Source: Enterococcus innesii (GTDB taxonomy: Bacteria > Bacillota > Bacilli > Lactobacillales > Enterococcaceae). From it: a DNA stretch of 64,000 nt. The notes under the pieces were generated by a model, which saw only the letters and a list, made by a program, of their open reading frames with translations, had not been told where the DNA came from and did no database searches. Shown here one piece after another: positions 49,155 to 57,698 of this stretch. A program made the position numbers and the translations under genes. Numbering within the stretch: position 1 is the first letter of the stretch; each line of letters opens with the position of its first letter. The DNA is taken from positions 372,001 through 436,000 of the forward strand of contig JAHHEN010000003.1 of the NCBI GenBank assembly GCA_018982785.1, read 5' to 3'.

Positions 49155-49232
49155 GGCAGAGTGATTACGGGGCTTTTGACAAACAAAGCGCCTGAAGGCA
49201 TCAACTGACTCAACGTAAAGGAGGAGATACGA

Positions 49233-49667
49233 ATCGAACCTTCAGAAATCCTGCAAGAAGAACAGCAACTGCAGTTTGCTCATTTTGACAATGACCTCGC
49301 ATTGCGGTTGGTAATTGCCATTGATCAGTACGTTAAAAGGAACTATCCGAAGCCGGTAGGGATCAAAGTTATTCATCACGGCTTGACGATCATTCGATTT
49401 TTAATGGCAGGGCGAAAAGAAAGCCCTTGGCTTGAAAGAAAAGAACGAACGGTACTAGAAAGCGGTCATAGTTCACTATACGTCTATACCCAAAAAGATA
49501 GAGAGACACAATTCGCTAAATGGGCAGAAGACGAACACTATGCAATTTGTGGCGGTGGTTTTCCAATTATCGAAGACAGAAAAGTCACTGGTGCTATCTG
49601 TGTGTCAGGTTTGGCTCATTTAGAGGATCATAAAGTGATCACCGAGGTATTGAAACAAATGATCTAG
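49233..49667 (+). CDS. UPF0303/GlcG-HbpS-like protein with odd start
   Basis: About 144 residues of the UPF0303 (DUF336, heme-degrading-like) family: FAHFDNDLALRLVIAID, LTIIRFLMAGRKESPWLERK, and the glycine-rich AICGGGFPIIEDRKVTGAI with SGL. The conserved N-terminus starts upstream of any ATG, GTG or TTG. AAAGGAGGAG at 49217-49226 fits only an ATC at 49233 (or ATA at 49227). Either initiation is non-standard or a base is misread. A TTG at 49302 would lose a conserved helix. The cluster suggests a role beside sugar oxidoreductases. Confidence 0.8.
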   Translation: MEPSEILQEEQQLQFAHFDNDLALRLVIAIDQYVKRNYPKPVGIKVIHHGLTIIRFLMAGRKESPWLERKERTVLESGHSSLYVYTQKDRETQFAKWAEDEHYAICGGGFPIIEDRKVTGAICVSGLAHLEDHKVITEVLKQMI

Positions 49668-49690
49668 AAAGATAGAAAAGGGGAAGCAAG

Positions 49691-50668
49691 ATGAACTTAG
49701 CGATTTTAGGCGCAGGCATGATTGTCCATGATTTTTTGACGGTAGCGGGGGATGTCCCGCAGCTTGAACTGGCCGCTATTTTTGGGACAGAAAGTGATCT
49801 AGAGAAAATGAATCACTTAAAACAGCAATACGGGATTCAAACCGTCTACACAGAGTTAGGGGTATGTTTGGCGGATCCATCCGTTGACACCGTGTATGTC
49901 GCATTACCCAATCATTTGCATTATTCTTTTGCCAAAGAAGCGATCCTCGCTGGCAAACACGTCATTTGTGAAAAGCCATTTACGTTGCAGACACGAGAAT
50001 TAGTAGAATTAACAGAATTGGCAGCTGCCCATGAGGTGCTTTTGATGGAAGCCATCACAAATCAGTACTTAGCCAACTATCAAGGAATAAAAGCGCAGCT
50101 TGAAACATTGGGAGAGCTGAAAGTGATTGAATGCAACTATTCGCAGTATTCTTCTCGTTATGATTTATTCAAAGAGGGAACCGTTTTACCTACATTTAAT
50201 CCGAAAATGGGTGGCGGGGCATTGATGGATATCAATATCTATAATATTCATTTTGTCGTCGGGCTTTTAGGAAAACCCAAAAGTGTCCGCTATTTTGCTA
50301 ATGTCGAACAGGGGATCGATACTTCTGGCATGCTGTTTTTAGACTATGAACAAACAAAAGTCGTTTGTATCGGCGCCAAAGATTCGACAGCGACGATTCG
50401 TTCAACGATTCAAGGGACGAAAGGATCGATCATCGTCAATGGGCCGACGAATATGCTTGCCAGCTATGACGTTGAACCGGTCCATGGGGCAAAAAGTCAT
50501 CAGGATCGCAGCGTTCACGGACATCGTATGTTTGAAGAATTTGTCCGTTTTGCACAAGCCATTCACGAAAATGATCAGGCCTTTGTCAAGGAACGTCTTG
50601 CCCATAGCAAGCTGGTGATGGAAGTAGTGGAAAAAGCATTGGCAGATGCCCAGATCGTATTAGGATGA
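49691..50668 (+). CDS. Gfo/Idh/MocA family oxidoreductase
   Basis: A 325-residue oxidoreductase: NLAILGAGMIVHDFLTVAGD, HVICEKPFTLQTRELVELTE near 95, MEAITNQYLANYQGIKAQ and GGGALMDINIYNIHFVVGLL. It is closer in style to the 46-kb protein than to its nearer neighbour. GGGGAAGC precedes the ATG. It ends in a strong terminator. Confidence 0.92.
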   Translation: MNLAILGAGMIVHDFLTVAGDVPQLELAAIFGTESDLEKMNHLKQQYGIQTVYTELGVCLADPSVDTVYVALPNHLHYSFAKEAILAGKHVICEKPFTLQTRELVELTELAAAHEVLLMEAITNQYLANYQGIKAQLETLGELKVIECNYSQYSSRYDLFKEGTVLPTFNPKMGGGALMDINIYNIHFVVGLLGKPKSVRYFANVEQGIDTSGMLFLDYEQTKVVCIGAKDSTATIRSTIQGTKGSIIVNGPTNMLASYDVEPVHGAKSHQDRSVHGHRMFEEFVRFAQAIHENDQAFVKERLAHSKLVMEVVEKALADAQIVLG

Positions 50669-50681
50669 TCGCATCAATGAG

Positions 50682-50723
50682 GAAAGACACCAGCTTCTTA
50701 AAAAAGTTGCTGGTGTCTTTGTT
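50682..50723. terminator. Bidirectional terminator
   Basis: AAAGACACCAGC pairs with GCTGGTGTCTTT (12 bp), serving the oxidoreductase and the convergent small gene. Confidence 0.9.
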
Positions 50724-50730
50724 TGCTTTC

Positions 50731-50919
50731 TTATTTTTTCTTCTTTAAACTCAATAAGGTTAGTGGGATACCCAGGGTGAGATAGCCGACAATCGTCATC
50801 AAACAGACGACCAGCCAAAAGTTATCTACTGCTAGAAACGCAATCAGACCATAGGCCACCAGAATCGAGAGAAAATAAAAAAGAAAGAGCTGAAAAAAGC
50901 GTTTAAAACTCACAGTCAT
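50731..50919 (-). CDS. Small two-helix membrane protein
   Basis: A 62-residue protein with hydrophobic stretches at about 10-30 and 34-55 and a terminal lysine cluster. AAAGGAGAA stands before the ATG. Family not recognised. Confidence 0.6.
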   Translation of the reverse strand: MTVSFKRFFQLFLFYFLSILVAYGLIAFLAVDNFWLVVCLMTIVGYLTLGIPLTLLSLKKKK

Positions 50920-51100
50920 TCATTCTCCTTTGTTGTTAAACTGACTAGAAAAGTATACCATATCAAACGCAACTTCAAGGGATGATTGTGAACATTCGTA
51001 GGAGCCGCAAAAGGCGAATTGTTTTGTGGGCTGACCGTGATTCGCTATACTTGAAGGGAAGAGAAAGAGCAGGAATTTTTTTAGGAGAAGGAGGAGACAG

Positions 51101-52426
51101 ATGAAAAAGGTGGATGTACTGATTATCGGAGCGGGTCCAGCTGGAACGGCTGCTGCCTACGGGTTAAAAGCCAAAGGAAGGACCGTGGCGATCGTTGAAG
51201 CCGATTTATGGGGTGGCACTTGTCCCAATCGCGGGTGTGATCCGAAAAAACTACTGATGCGAGGCGTAGAAGTCAAAACAGAGGCGAAACGTATGCATGG
51301 CAATGGCGTTCAAGAAGAGGTATCCATTGATTGGCCGGCACTGATGGCGTTTAAGCGCTCGTATACCGATCGGGTGCCGGAGTCAACCAAACAAGGGTTA
51401 CTAGCAGAAGGAATCACTACTTACTACGGACAAGCCGCTTTTCGTGATGCCCATACGGTCGTCGTGGACGCAGAAGAGATTCAAGCAGAAAAAATAATTA
51501 TTGCGACAGGACAGCGTCCAGCCATACTGCCAATCGTCGGCAAGGAGCATTTACAAAGCAGTACTGATTTTCTTTCCTTTGAAAAGATGCCAGCAACGAT
51601 TGCTTTCATAGGTGCTGGGTATATTACCTTCGAATTGGCGATGATCGCTCAAGCAGCAGGTGCTGAAGTTCATGTGATCCATCATAATGACCAGCCGCTA
51701 AAAGGATTTGATGCAGAATTAACCACAAAAATGGTTCGCTCAATGCAGGACCAAGGCGTTTCGTTTCACTTTAATCAGAATACGCAGCGAATCACGAAAG
51801 AACAAAACCGCTATACGATCCAGACACAAGCATTGTCTTTAAGCGTAGAAGCAGTGATTGGTGCCACGGGACGCAGACCCAATAGCGATCAGCTGCAACT
51901 GGAAAAGGCAGGGGTAGAAACGTCAAAACAAGGGATCGTGGTAAATGAGTTTTTGCAGACTAGTCAAAGACACATCTATGCCATCGGGGATGTGCTCGCG
52001 AAAAAGCAGCCCAAACTAACCCCTGTTGCCAGCTTTGAAGCCGCCTATCTTGTCGAGCATATAGATGACCAGAAAATGCCTATCCGTTATCCGCTGATCC
52101 CTACACTAGTTTTTGGTGCGGAAAAACTGGCAAGAATTGGGATCAGTGAGCAAGAAATTGCCGATAATGCCTCAGAATATCATAGCGAGGTGATGGATCT
52201 ATCTTCTTGGTACACCTATCGACGAATCAATGATCAAGAGGCAAAAATCAAATTGGTTTATGACACATCTGATACCATCGTTGCTGTCACGATTTTTTCT
52301 GCATTGGCCGATGAGTTGATCAACCACTTTGTTTTTGTATTAGAAAATCAGCTATCGAAAGAAGCGATTGCCAAGATGATTTTCGCGTATCCAACACCTG
52401 CTAGTGATTTGTCCTATTTTCTATAA
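51101..52426 (+). CDS. FAD-dependent disulfide reductase, glutathione reductase-like
   Basis: A 441-residue pyridine nucleotide-disulfide oxidoreductase. FAD motif VLIIGAGPAGTAAAYGL, redox pair in GGTCPNRGCDPKK (CxxxxC, near residue 42), NAD(P) motif FIGAGYITFELAMIAQAAGA near 167, second FAD motif HIYAIGDV near 300, and a dimerisation domain from 325. The C-terminal His-Glu pair of true glutathione reductase is not evident (the end reads PTPASDLSYFL), so it may be one of the reductases of unknown substrate. AGGAGGAG precedes the ATG. Confidence 0.9.
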   Translation: MKKVDVLIIGAGPAGTAAAYGLKAKGRTVAIVEADLWGGTCPNRGCDPKKLLMRGVEVKTEAKRMHGNGVQEEVSIDWPALMAFKRSYTDRVPESTKQGLLAEGITTYYGQAAFRDAHTVVVDAEEIQAEKIIIATGQRPAILPIVGKEHLQSSTDFLSFEKMPATIAFIGAGYITFELAMIAQAAGAEVHVIHHNDQPLKGFDAELTTKMVRSMQDQGVSFHFNQNTQRITKEQNRYTIQTQALSLSVEAVIGATGRRPNSDQLQLEKAGVETSKQGIVVNEFLQTSQRHIYAIGDVLAKKQPKLTPVASFEAAYLVEHIDDQKMPIRYPLIPTLVFGAEKLARIGISEQEIADNASEYHSEVMDLSSWYTYRRINDQEAKIKLVYDTSDTIVAVTIFSALADELINHFVFVLENQLSKEAIAKMIFAYPTPASDLSYFL

Positions 52427-52438
52427 ATAAATAAACAA

Positions 52439-52465
52439 GCCTGCGCTAGTTTCCGCTAGCACAGG
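52439..52465 (+). terminator. Hairpin after the disulfide reductase
   Basis: AGCCTG(C)GCTAG pairs with (G)CTAGC(A)CAGGCT. There is no T-run, so terminator strength is uncertain. Confidence 0.5.
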
Positions 52466-52576
52466 CTCTAAATTATTATGTCCGTATTGACTATAGTCTG
52501 CCAACCTTAAATGAACCTTAAAGTTGGTCTGAGGATTATTTAAGAAACGGGATTGTTTCCTAGTAAAAGTAGATTT

Positions 52577-52832
52577 TCAGGCTCTCTTTGAAAGCCGGCG
52601 TACCGCAATGATTAGTACGATCGATGACAAGAAGAGTCCGATCAAATAGATGATGAAAATAAAATCCGGCTCATAATGCCGATAATTGAATATTTTTATC
52701 ATAAAAAAGAGAAACGGGATCGCTGCAATAAGGGTTGAAACGAAACGTTTCCGCCATTGTATGAAAAACGATCCAATCACTAGAAAAAGACAAAATGGGA
52801 CCCAGAAGATCAGATGTCCGATAAGTTCGATT
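52577..52832 (-). CDS. Small membrane protein, start and frame uncertain
   Basis: The intact frame encodes two membrane segments (FVSTLIAAIPFLFFMIKIF; FIFIIYLIGLFLSSIVLIIA). A further hydrophobic N-terminus (LIGHLIFWVP) lies in another frame upstream and would join if one base near 52800 (GGGAACCC) were extra. GGAGG (52841-52845) is then correctly placed for an ATC at 52832; there is no standard start there. About 84 residues and three helices if repaired. Tentative. Confidence 0.45.
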
Positions 52833-53144
52833 TTTCACACCTCCTAGCAAGTAAAATCATCATAACGTTTCTTCCTAAAAAGCAAGCGTGAATGAAAAAA
52901 TAATCCCATTAGGCACGTATGAAATTATGAGTGGAGTCTTCTGAAAAGTTCACAAGAAATCTGAGAATTTCAAAAGGAAATGAAAAAACGAGCGGTTAGG
53001 AATGTCCCAATAGTCCGAGAAAAAAGCACCTCTTGCAGCATTCGTTTTCACTTGAATCCTGCAAGAGGTGCTCTTTCGTAGAAAATTTGGTGCTTTATTC
53101 AATTGGTATCAAAGAAATGATTAGGAAGGAACGGCAGTCTTTTT
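52833..53144. other. Gap with a long terminator hairpin
   Basis: No gene seen. AGCACCTCTTGCAG (53024-53037) and CTGCAAGAGGTGCT (53058-53071) form a 14-bp perfect stem followed by CTTTCG; it can terminate the leftward sigma-factor operon. Confidence 0.7.
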
Positions 53145-53942
53145 TTATTGCAAGATGTTCTTACTATAAAAAAGGGAAATGACCATACCTATGTCCAATA
53201 GATCCTTATAATAAAATCCTTTCAGTGGCCCAAAGTGTAAGAAAAATCCGAGAATCATTAATACAAACAGCAGCAGGAAGAGTATGTTGAAAATGGTCAT
53301 TAAGCGAAAACTGAAATGCCAATTACTCAAGAAATACTGATATTTCGCTGCTCGGTAAATTTTGTTTTGAATCGGAATTTTCTTGAGTGCAGGAATGGAT
53401 TCATGATAGGACGTAAATAACTCGTAGTCTTTTTTTGTCAGCACTTCTGAGAATATGTTCGTCCCCGCTTGAAAGTCGAAATAGCCCCAATGGAATTGCT
53501 CTTTATCATCTGGCGATTCATGCTTCATCAGCTTTCTTGGCTTGATGGTGAAGGCTTTGATGGTCTCGTAGGGGTAACTGAAATAGGTGTTGCTTTCTAG
53601 ATAGTCGATGATGACCAAAAAAAGCATTCGGGTCTCTGTGAAAACCAACAAACGATTGCCACGGGTGTCATGAAAGATGTCACGGTATGCTTTTGCTTTT
53701 TCGGTTGTTGCATAGGCATAGGCGCCAAGCCCTTGATTGGCGAAGGCGAGGTTTCCATCTGGCGTCAAGGGCAGATAGCCAAGAATCGTTTCGTCTTTTG
53801 CTAAAAGCGTCCGAAGCTCCTCTAATAGATCTTGCAAGAAAACATATTGTTTGGACAGCTCGAAGGTTGTTGCTTTTTCTTGTTCAGATACTTTTGTAAG
53901 TGGCTTATTTTCATTTAAAACTAACTGTTTAAAATCCATCAA
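53145..53942 (-). CDS. Membrane protein paired with the ECF sigma factor
   Basis: A 265-residue protein not recognised from a standard family. The N-terminal 200 residues look soluble, with a central part (GNRLLVFTETRMLFLVIIDYL...YPYETIKAFTIKPR) resembling bacterial PH-like domains; two hydrophobic helices lie at about 212-235 and 243-260. Its ATG overlaps the end of the sigma gene by 14 bp, so they are translationally coupled. This position usually belongs to an anti-sigma factor, but no zinc anti-sigma motif (HxxxCxxC) is present. A regulatory partner role is inference. Confidence 0.7.
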   Translation of the reverse strand: MMDFKQLVLNENKPLTKVSEQEKATTFELSKQYVFLQDLLEELRTLLAKDETILGYLPLTPDGNLAFANQGLGAYAYATTEKAKAYRDIFHDTRGNRLLVFTETRMLFLVIIDYLESNTYFSYPYETIKAFTIKPRKLMKHESPDDKEQFHWGYFDFQAGTNIFSEVLTKKDYELFTSYHESIPALKKIPIQNKIYRAAKYQYFLSNWHFSFRLMTIFNILFLLLFVLMILGFFLHFGPLKGFYYKDLLDIGMVISLFYSKNILQ

Positions 53943-54468
53943 TAGTCATCCTTTCTTTTAAGCGTTTGCGGCCACGGGAAAGACGATTGTAAATTGCTGA
54001 GATATTTAAGTCCGTCTGTTCTGCGATGGTTTCGGGTGATTCCTGATAAAAATAGTAGAGCAGAAAGATCCTTTGATCGAGGGCTTCAAGGTCTTCAATA
54101 AAGCCCAAAAAGTTTTCCTTTGTCAAAGGTGAATCTTCGATCGCTAGTTCCTGCTCATCAACCGGCTTTTCTTCCAGCAAGCGTTTGTTCAGCTTCCGCT
54201 TGTGGTCAATCGCACGACTGCGACTAATCAAAAGCAGCCACGTAATCAAACGACTTCTTTCTGGTTGGTACGCAGCAATCTTTTGCCAAACCTCGTAAAA
54301 AACTTCGTTCGCTACATCTTGTCGCTCGCTCACTTCATGCGGTTGCGAGAGGACACTATGAATCGTCCTCAGCATGCTATCACCATAAACCGCTAACAGT
54401 TCTTCTAAGCCGGCATAGTCTTTCTTTTTGATTCGTTCAATGATTTCTTCATCCTGCACCTTTTTCAC
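53929..54468 (-). CDS. ECF-type RNA polymerase sigma factor
   Basis: A 179-residue sigma-70 family protein. Region 2 spans about 25-95 (DVANEVFYEVWQKIAAYQPE, ITWLLLISRSRAIDHKRK) and region 4 about 125-175 (FLLYYFYQESPETIAEQTDL, SAIYNRLSRGRKRLKE). Region 3 is absent, as in ECF sigmas. It is first in a two-gene operon with a membrane protein. No matching autoregulatory promoter was identified upstream. Confidence 0.92.
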   Translation of the reverse strand: MKKVQDEEIIERIKKKDYAGLEELLAVYGDSMLRTIHSVLSQPHEVSERQDVANEVFYEVWQKIAAYQPERSRLITWLLLISRSRAIDHKRKLNKRLLEEKPVDEQELAIEDSPLTKENFLGFIEDLEALDQRIFLLYYFYQESPETIAEQTDLNISAIYNRLSRGRKRLKERMTIDGF

Positions 54469-54521
54469 CCCTTCACACTATATACGAAGAATTTTTGCCT
54501 TTTCTATCAGAAAAAGAAAAA

Positions 54522-54541
54522 AACCTCTGTTAACGAGGTTT
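54522..54541 (-). terminator. Terminator of the 130-residue membrane-protein gene
   Basis: On the minus strand AACCTC-GTTAACA-GAGGTT is followed by a T-rich tract, overlapping the gene's final codons. Confidence 0.7.
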
Positions 54542-54922
54542 ATGTTCTTTGGCCAGAAGATCTGTTGCCAAGCGCTGTGCTAAATACTCCCAAAGAATGC
54601 CGCCAAAAAAAGCACCAATCATATAAAGAGTGACTGCTTGCAGCTCCATTGGATTATTTGCTAGCCAGAAAGAAAACAGCGAGCCGATGATCAATAGGTA
54701 GCTGCCAAAAAGCACTTGCCGCCACGAGCGTTTATTAACAAACTTGCTAATGAGAAAGGTTGAAAGGATCATCAAGAGAATTTGGATGAATGCCAGCGAA
54801 GGCAGAAGTGCAAAGCCAGAAACAACCATTTCCCAAAATTGTTGAATCAAGAAAAAGAAGGCAAAGAGAATCAGCCCGCGTGAGAATATACTAAGCCGCA
54901 AGGAAGATATTTTTTTTCGCAT
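54530..54922 (-). CDS. Four-helix membrane protein, unknown
   Basis: A 130-residue hydrophobic protein with about four helices (residues 15-35, 40-60, 70-90, 97-115) and charged ends. An AAGGAG site precedes the ATG. It faces the same way as the sigma operon but is separated by a terminator. No family recognised. Confidence 0.65.
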   Translation of the reverse strand: MRKKISSLRLSIFSRGLILFAFFFLIQQFWEMVVSGFALLPSLAFIQILLMILSTFLISKFVNKRSWRQVLFGSYLLIIGSLFSFWLANNPMELQAVTLYMIGAFFGGILWEYLAQRLATDLLAKEHKPR

Positions 54923-55085
54923 TGGTTTACTCCTTGAAAGGTTTTCTTTATTATAGCAAATTTTTAGTTAAATAATGTAAAAAGATGAACGAGAAGGTCT
55001 GCAAAAAAAACTTCTCCTACATGTGCCTACTTTTAGTATACTTGAAAGAAACGAGTGGATGGACTCGATACATAAGGAGGATTTC

Positions 55086-55206
55086 ATGCCAATGATTCTT
55101 TTTGCACCTGCCAAATGGTCCTCAGAAAGCGATGCAGGAGATTGAACACTTTTTAGAAAAAAACAGTTTTCCTACTAAAAAAAAAGAGCGATTATCATTG
55201 AGATAA
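55086..55206 (+). CDS. Possible 39-codon gene, frameshifted
   Basis: A strong AAGGAGG six bases before ATG supports translation, but that frame ends after 19 codons. If one T of CTTTTT near 55100 is extra, the frame reads MPMILLHLPNGPQKAMQEIE and then HFLEKNSFPTKKKERLSLR, ending inside the following terminator. Function unknown; tentative. Confidence 0.4.
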
Positions 55207-55219
55207 TCACTCTTTTTTT
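55187..55219. terminator. Bidirectional terminator
   Basis: AAAGAGCGATTATC pairs with GATAATCACTCTTT (one mismatch), with A- and T-runs on both sides. Confidence 0.88.
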
Positions 55220-55703
55220 AATAGAGATCTAATAGCATCAGCAAACCCGGGACCCATGTAGTGAAGATACCACAAGCGATCGCAAAATAATGAATCTTAC
55301 GTCCAAAGTTTACCTTTACGATTGTGTCTAAAAAGCCGCAAAACCATAACGCTCCCCATGTTAACCAAATCAGTGCAAAAAGGGGATCTTGCTCCCATCG
55401 CCAAGAAACCCAGGCAAAAGGCAAGGTATTGATGGCTACGAATAGCGCAAAAATCCCATAAATACGTAGATCTTAATCAAAGAGATAAATGATCCCTACC
55501 AACAAATACGTGAATGCAAAGAGAAAGCCAGTACCTGCTTCATAATAAGCGCCTTGAAGCATATAGACTAGATTGATAATAAAAGATAACGAACCTGTAA
55601 AAAGATTGATTAAAGCAAGTGAGCGATAGTCAATGTGAAGCAAGCTGCCCCAACCATTGATTATCAAGGTGATTCCTACGAAAAATAAGCCAATTCCTAA
55701 CAT
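55218..55703 (-). pseudogene. UreI/AmiS-type urea or amide channel, interrupted by a stop
   Basis: 161 codons in one frame encode a six-helix channel of the UreI/AmiS family: MLGIGLFFVGITLIINGWGS at the start, TGFLFAFTYLLVGIIYLFD, ALFVAINTLPFA, IWLTWGALWF and the C-terminal FTTWVPGLLMLL. A TAA at 55475-55473, directly after YLFD, interrupts it at a site where a Leu codon (TTA) would fit, so a single T-to-A change explains it. Unlike the other breaks, this is not an indel. AAAGGAGG precedes the ATG. No urease genes lie in the window. Confidence 0.82.
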
Positions 55704-56044
55704 AAAATCCTCCTTTAATTAAATTTAGAATAACAAATTCTAAGAAAAAATAATAGCTCTATTTGCTTTTGTGTCAATAAAAATAAAAATAATCGGTAAA
55801 TCTGCTATTATTTGCTGTTAAATTTGATAAAATCAATAGCAAAGAGTGTTGCTTGCCGATGATTTTCTCGATAAGGGGAAAATTTCAGCGTATAATAAGA
55901 ACTTTTACTCGTTGAAAGAATGGGAAAAGAGACAGCATCAATAGATTTTCAGTGTATTGATCGGACAAAAAGCAGACGAAGCAGTAGTTTATCAGTTTTT
56001 ACAAATTTGCAGCAGCGAGGACTGCTTCGTGGAAAGGAGGAATT
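55704..56044. other. 341-bp divergent intergenic region
   Basis: AT-rich in its left half. TATAAT at 55893-55898 could serve the LexA-like gene to the right, with a long leader of about 140 bases. No LexA box or gene remnant seen. Confidence 0.45.
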
Positions 56045-56299
56045 ATGCCGAGAAAAGACCGAATTTTACTTTTTATTGACGACTATATGCAAGAACAGGG
56101 TTGTGCACCTACCATACGGGAAATCTGTGCCAATGAAGAGATAAAAACAACTTCTTTGGTTTATCGTCATTTATTGCGTCTTGAAAAAAGAGGCCTGATT
56201 TACCGAGCTTACCGTTATAAGTCACGCTCGGTACGTTTTACAGATGAAGGGAAGGCCTATGTCAAAGCGTTGCGGCAAGCGCAAGGCAATGAAGAATAA
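56045..56299 (+). CDS. Stand-alone LexA DNA-binding-domain protein
   Basis: An 84-residue protein that matches only the N-terminal winged-helix domain of LexA: RILLFIDDYMQEQGCAPTIR, EICANEE, SLVYRHLLRLEKRGLIYR. The S24 peptidase part with its cleavage site and Ser-Lys pair is absent, so it cannot be inactivated by RecA-stimulated self-cleavage. AAAGGAGG precedes the ATG and a strong terminator follows. It may compete with LexA or regulate something else; unknown. Confidence 0.82.
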   Translation: MPRKDRILLFIDDYMQEQGCAPTIREICANEEIKTTSLVYRHLLRLEKRGLIYRAYRYKSRSVRFTDEGKAYVKALRQAQGNEE

Positions 56300-56304
56300 A
56301 TAAA

Positions 56305-56343
56305 CACCAAAATAAAAAAGCCTAAGGCTTTTTTATTTTGGTG
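56305..56343. terminator. Perfect 18-bp bidirectional terminator
   Basis: CACCAAAATAAAAAAGCC and its exact complement flank a TAA loop. It ends both the LexA-like gene and the convergent nuclease gene, whose last codons lie in it. Confidence 0.93.
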
Positions 56344-57328
56344 CACGGTAGCCGGCAGCTTCCGCTTCAGCGATCGTTTTGAACCATTCTTTCGGGTTGG
56401 TAGTATCCTCGTAGTATTTAGATCCTGGCAAATGATAGATGCCACTTTTTGACCCTTTAATTAAACCGTTGCCTTGTTCATCGACATATTGTTTCTGTTT
56501 CTCATCCGCTTTATTGCTTTTATTGCCGGCAGATGTCGAAGCTGTGGTTTTTTCACTACTTGAAGCATCCTTCTCCGATTGTGGCATTTCTTCGCTTGAA
56601 ATCTCGCTGGTGCCATCCGCATAGTTGATCGTGACGCCATCTTGGATGTTAAAGATATAGCAGTTAAATTGGATCGTGTCATCACCAATGGATTTTGCTT
56701 GCATCTGGACACCACGAGCAACCAGTTCGTCTTCGCGATAGATCGGAGTGACGGAATATCGGACATAATGCTTTTTATCTTGCTTGAGATAATAGTTGAT
56801 ATCCATTTCTAAGCGCAACATCTCGGGATTGTTCAACTGACTAGTTCCCGTGATCAAATTCTTCCAGTTTGCATTTTCGCCAGCTAAAGCAAACCCAATC
56901 AAATGGGTCCGATTATATAAATATTTTCCATTGGGGAGTTGCTTATTACGCCAGCCCGTTGGTTTCACACTAGAGATATCGCCACGCTTTTCCGTTGGCA
57001 TCAAGGATTGATTCAACATTGCTTCAGCAGAGGTCGCACGATTGAGGTGGTCAAGGTCGCCGTATACTTCCCAGGCACCATTTTCAAGTGAAAGATCATC
57101 TTCTGAAAACTCAGGAATGTTCTGATTGACTTCAATCGTTTGGGTGCCTTGGTAGGTTAACTGTGCCAGTTCATCTGCATGAATATCCTTAGCAGAAGTG
57201 GCAGTCACCTCTGATGATGGTGTGTTATGGTTTGGGAATAGCTCATTATTTTGTAGGAAACCAAAGCCAACTGCTGCGAGTGCGAGAAGCGCAGTGACCG
57301 ATCCGATAAATGTTTTTTTCTTTGCCAT
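56333..57328 (-). CDS. Secreted DNA/RNA non-specific endonuclease
   Basis: A 331-residue extracellular nuclease of the EndA/NUC1 class. An N-terminal signal or anchor ([20 protein letters not shown]) precedes a Ser/Thr-rich stretch. The beta-beta-alpha-metal core shows [20 protein letters not shown] near 138 (RTHLIG replaces DRGH; the His is catalytic) and [14 protein letters not shown] with a metal Asn. After a Ser/Lys-rich linker a short C-terminal domain, [14 protein letters not shown]...[11 protein letters not shown], resembles Ada-type/SH3-like DNA-binding appendages. Likely scavenges or degrades DNA outside the cell. Confidence 0.9.
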   Translation of the reverse strand: MAKKKTFIGSVTALLALAAVGFGFLQNNELFPNHNTPSSEVTATSAKDIHADELAQLTYQGTQTIEVNQNIPEFSEDDLSLENGAWEVYGDLDHLNRATSAEAMLNQSLMPTEKRGDISSVKPTGWRNKQLPNGKYLYNRTHLIGFALAGENANWKNLITGTSQLNNPEMLRLEMDINYYLKQDKKHYVRYSVTPIYREDELVARGVQMQAKSIGDDTIQFNCYIFNIQDGVTINYADGTSEISSEEMPQSEKDASSSEKTTASTSAGNKSNKADEKQKQYVDEQGNGLIKGSKSGIYHLPGSKYYEDTTNPKEWFKTIAEAEAAGYRAPK

Positions 57329-57555
57329 CTTTTTTTGCCTCTCTTTTCATTGATGTATAGTTAGCATAAACGGGGAGTAAAAAAACTGCAACCCATTCAT
57401 CATACCATTTGCATGGAGCGTTTGACAGAGCTTTCCTGCTGCTTTTGTTTTTACTCTTGATTGTTTCCAATCAACGCTCCTTACAAAGGGAATATATTAG
57501 AATAAAATTTTTCGTCTGCAAGCCATATTTTTCAGGTTTTAAAAAAACTATGTGA

Positions 57556-57698
57556 TATAATGAGTAAAGTTGCTGCTCTATCCCTTTGGCGCTTGTTTTA
57601 ATAACAGGCATCTCCAGCTGCGGAACGAAATTTCAGCTGTCTAGCAGACAACCTTCAAACGAAAGAAATCCGGACAATTTTCTGAACGATTTCCTTTC
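57556..57698 (+). ncRNA. Structured leader RNA upstream of mgtE
   Basis: After TATAAT (57556-57561) the leader folds as a three-way junction. P1: GTTGCTGCT (57569-57577) with AGCAGACAAC (57643-57652), nine pairs and one bulged A. P2: GCTTGTT (57591-57597) with AACAGGC. P3: CAGCTG (57615-57620) with CAGCTG (57634-57639). A terminator-like hairpin follows: GAAAGAAATC (57661-57670) with GATTTC(C)TTTC, then TTTCTTT. This aptamer-plus-terminator layout before a magnesium transporter suggests a riboswitch, but it is much smaller than the known M-box and lacks its conserved sequences. Confidence 0.55.
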
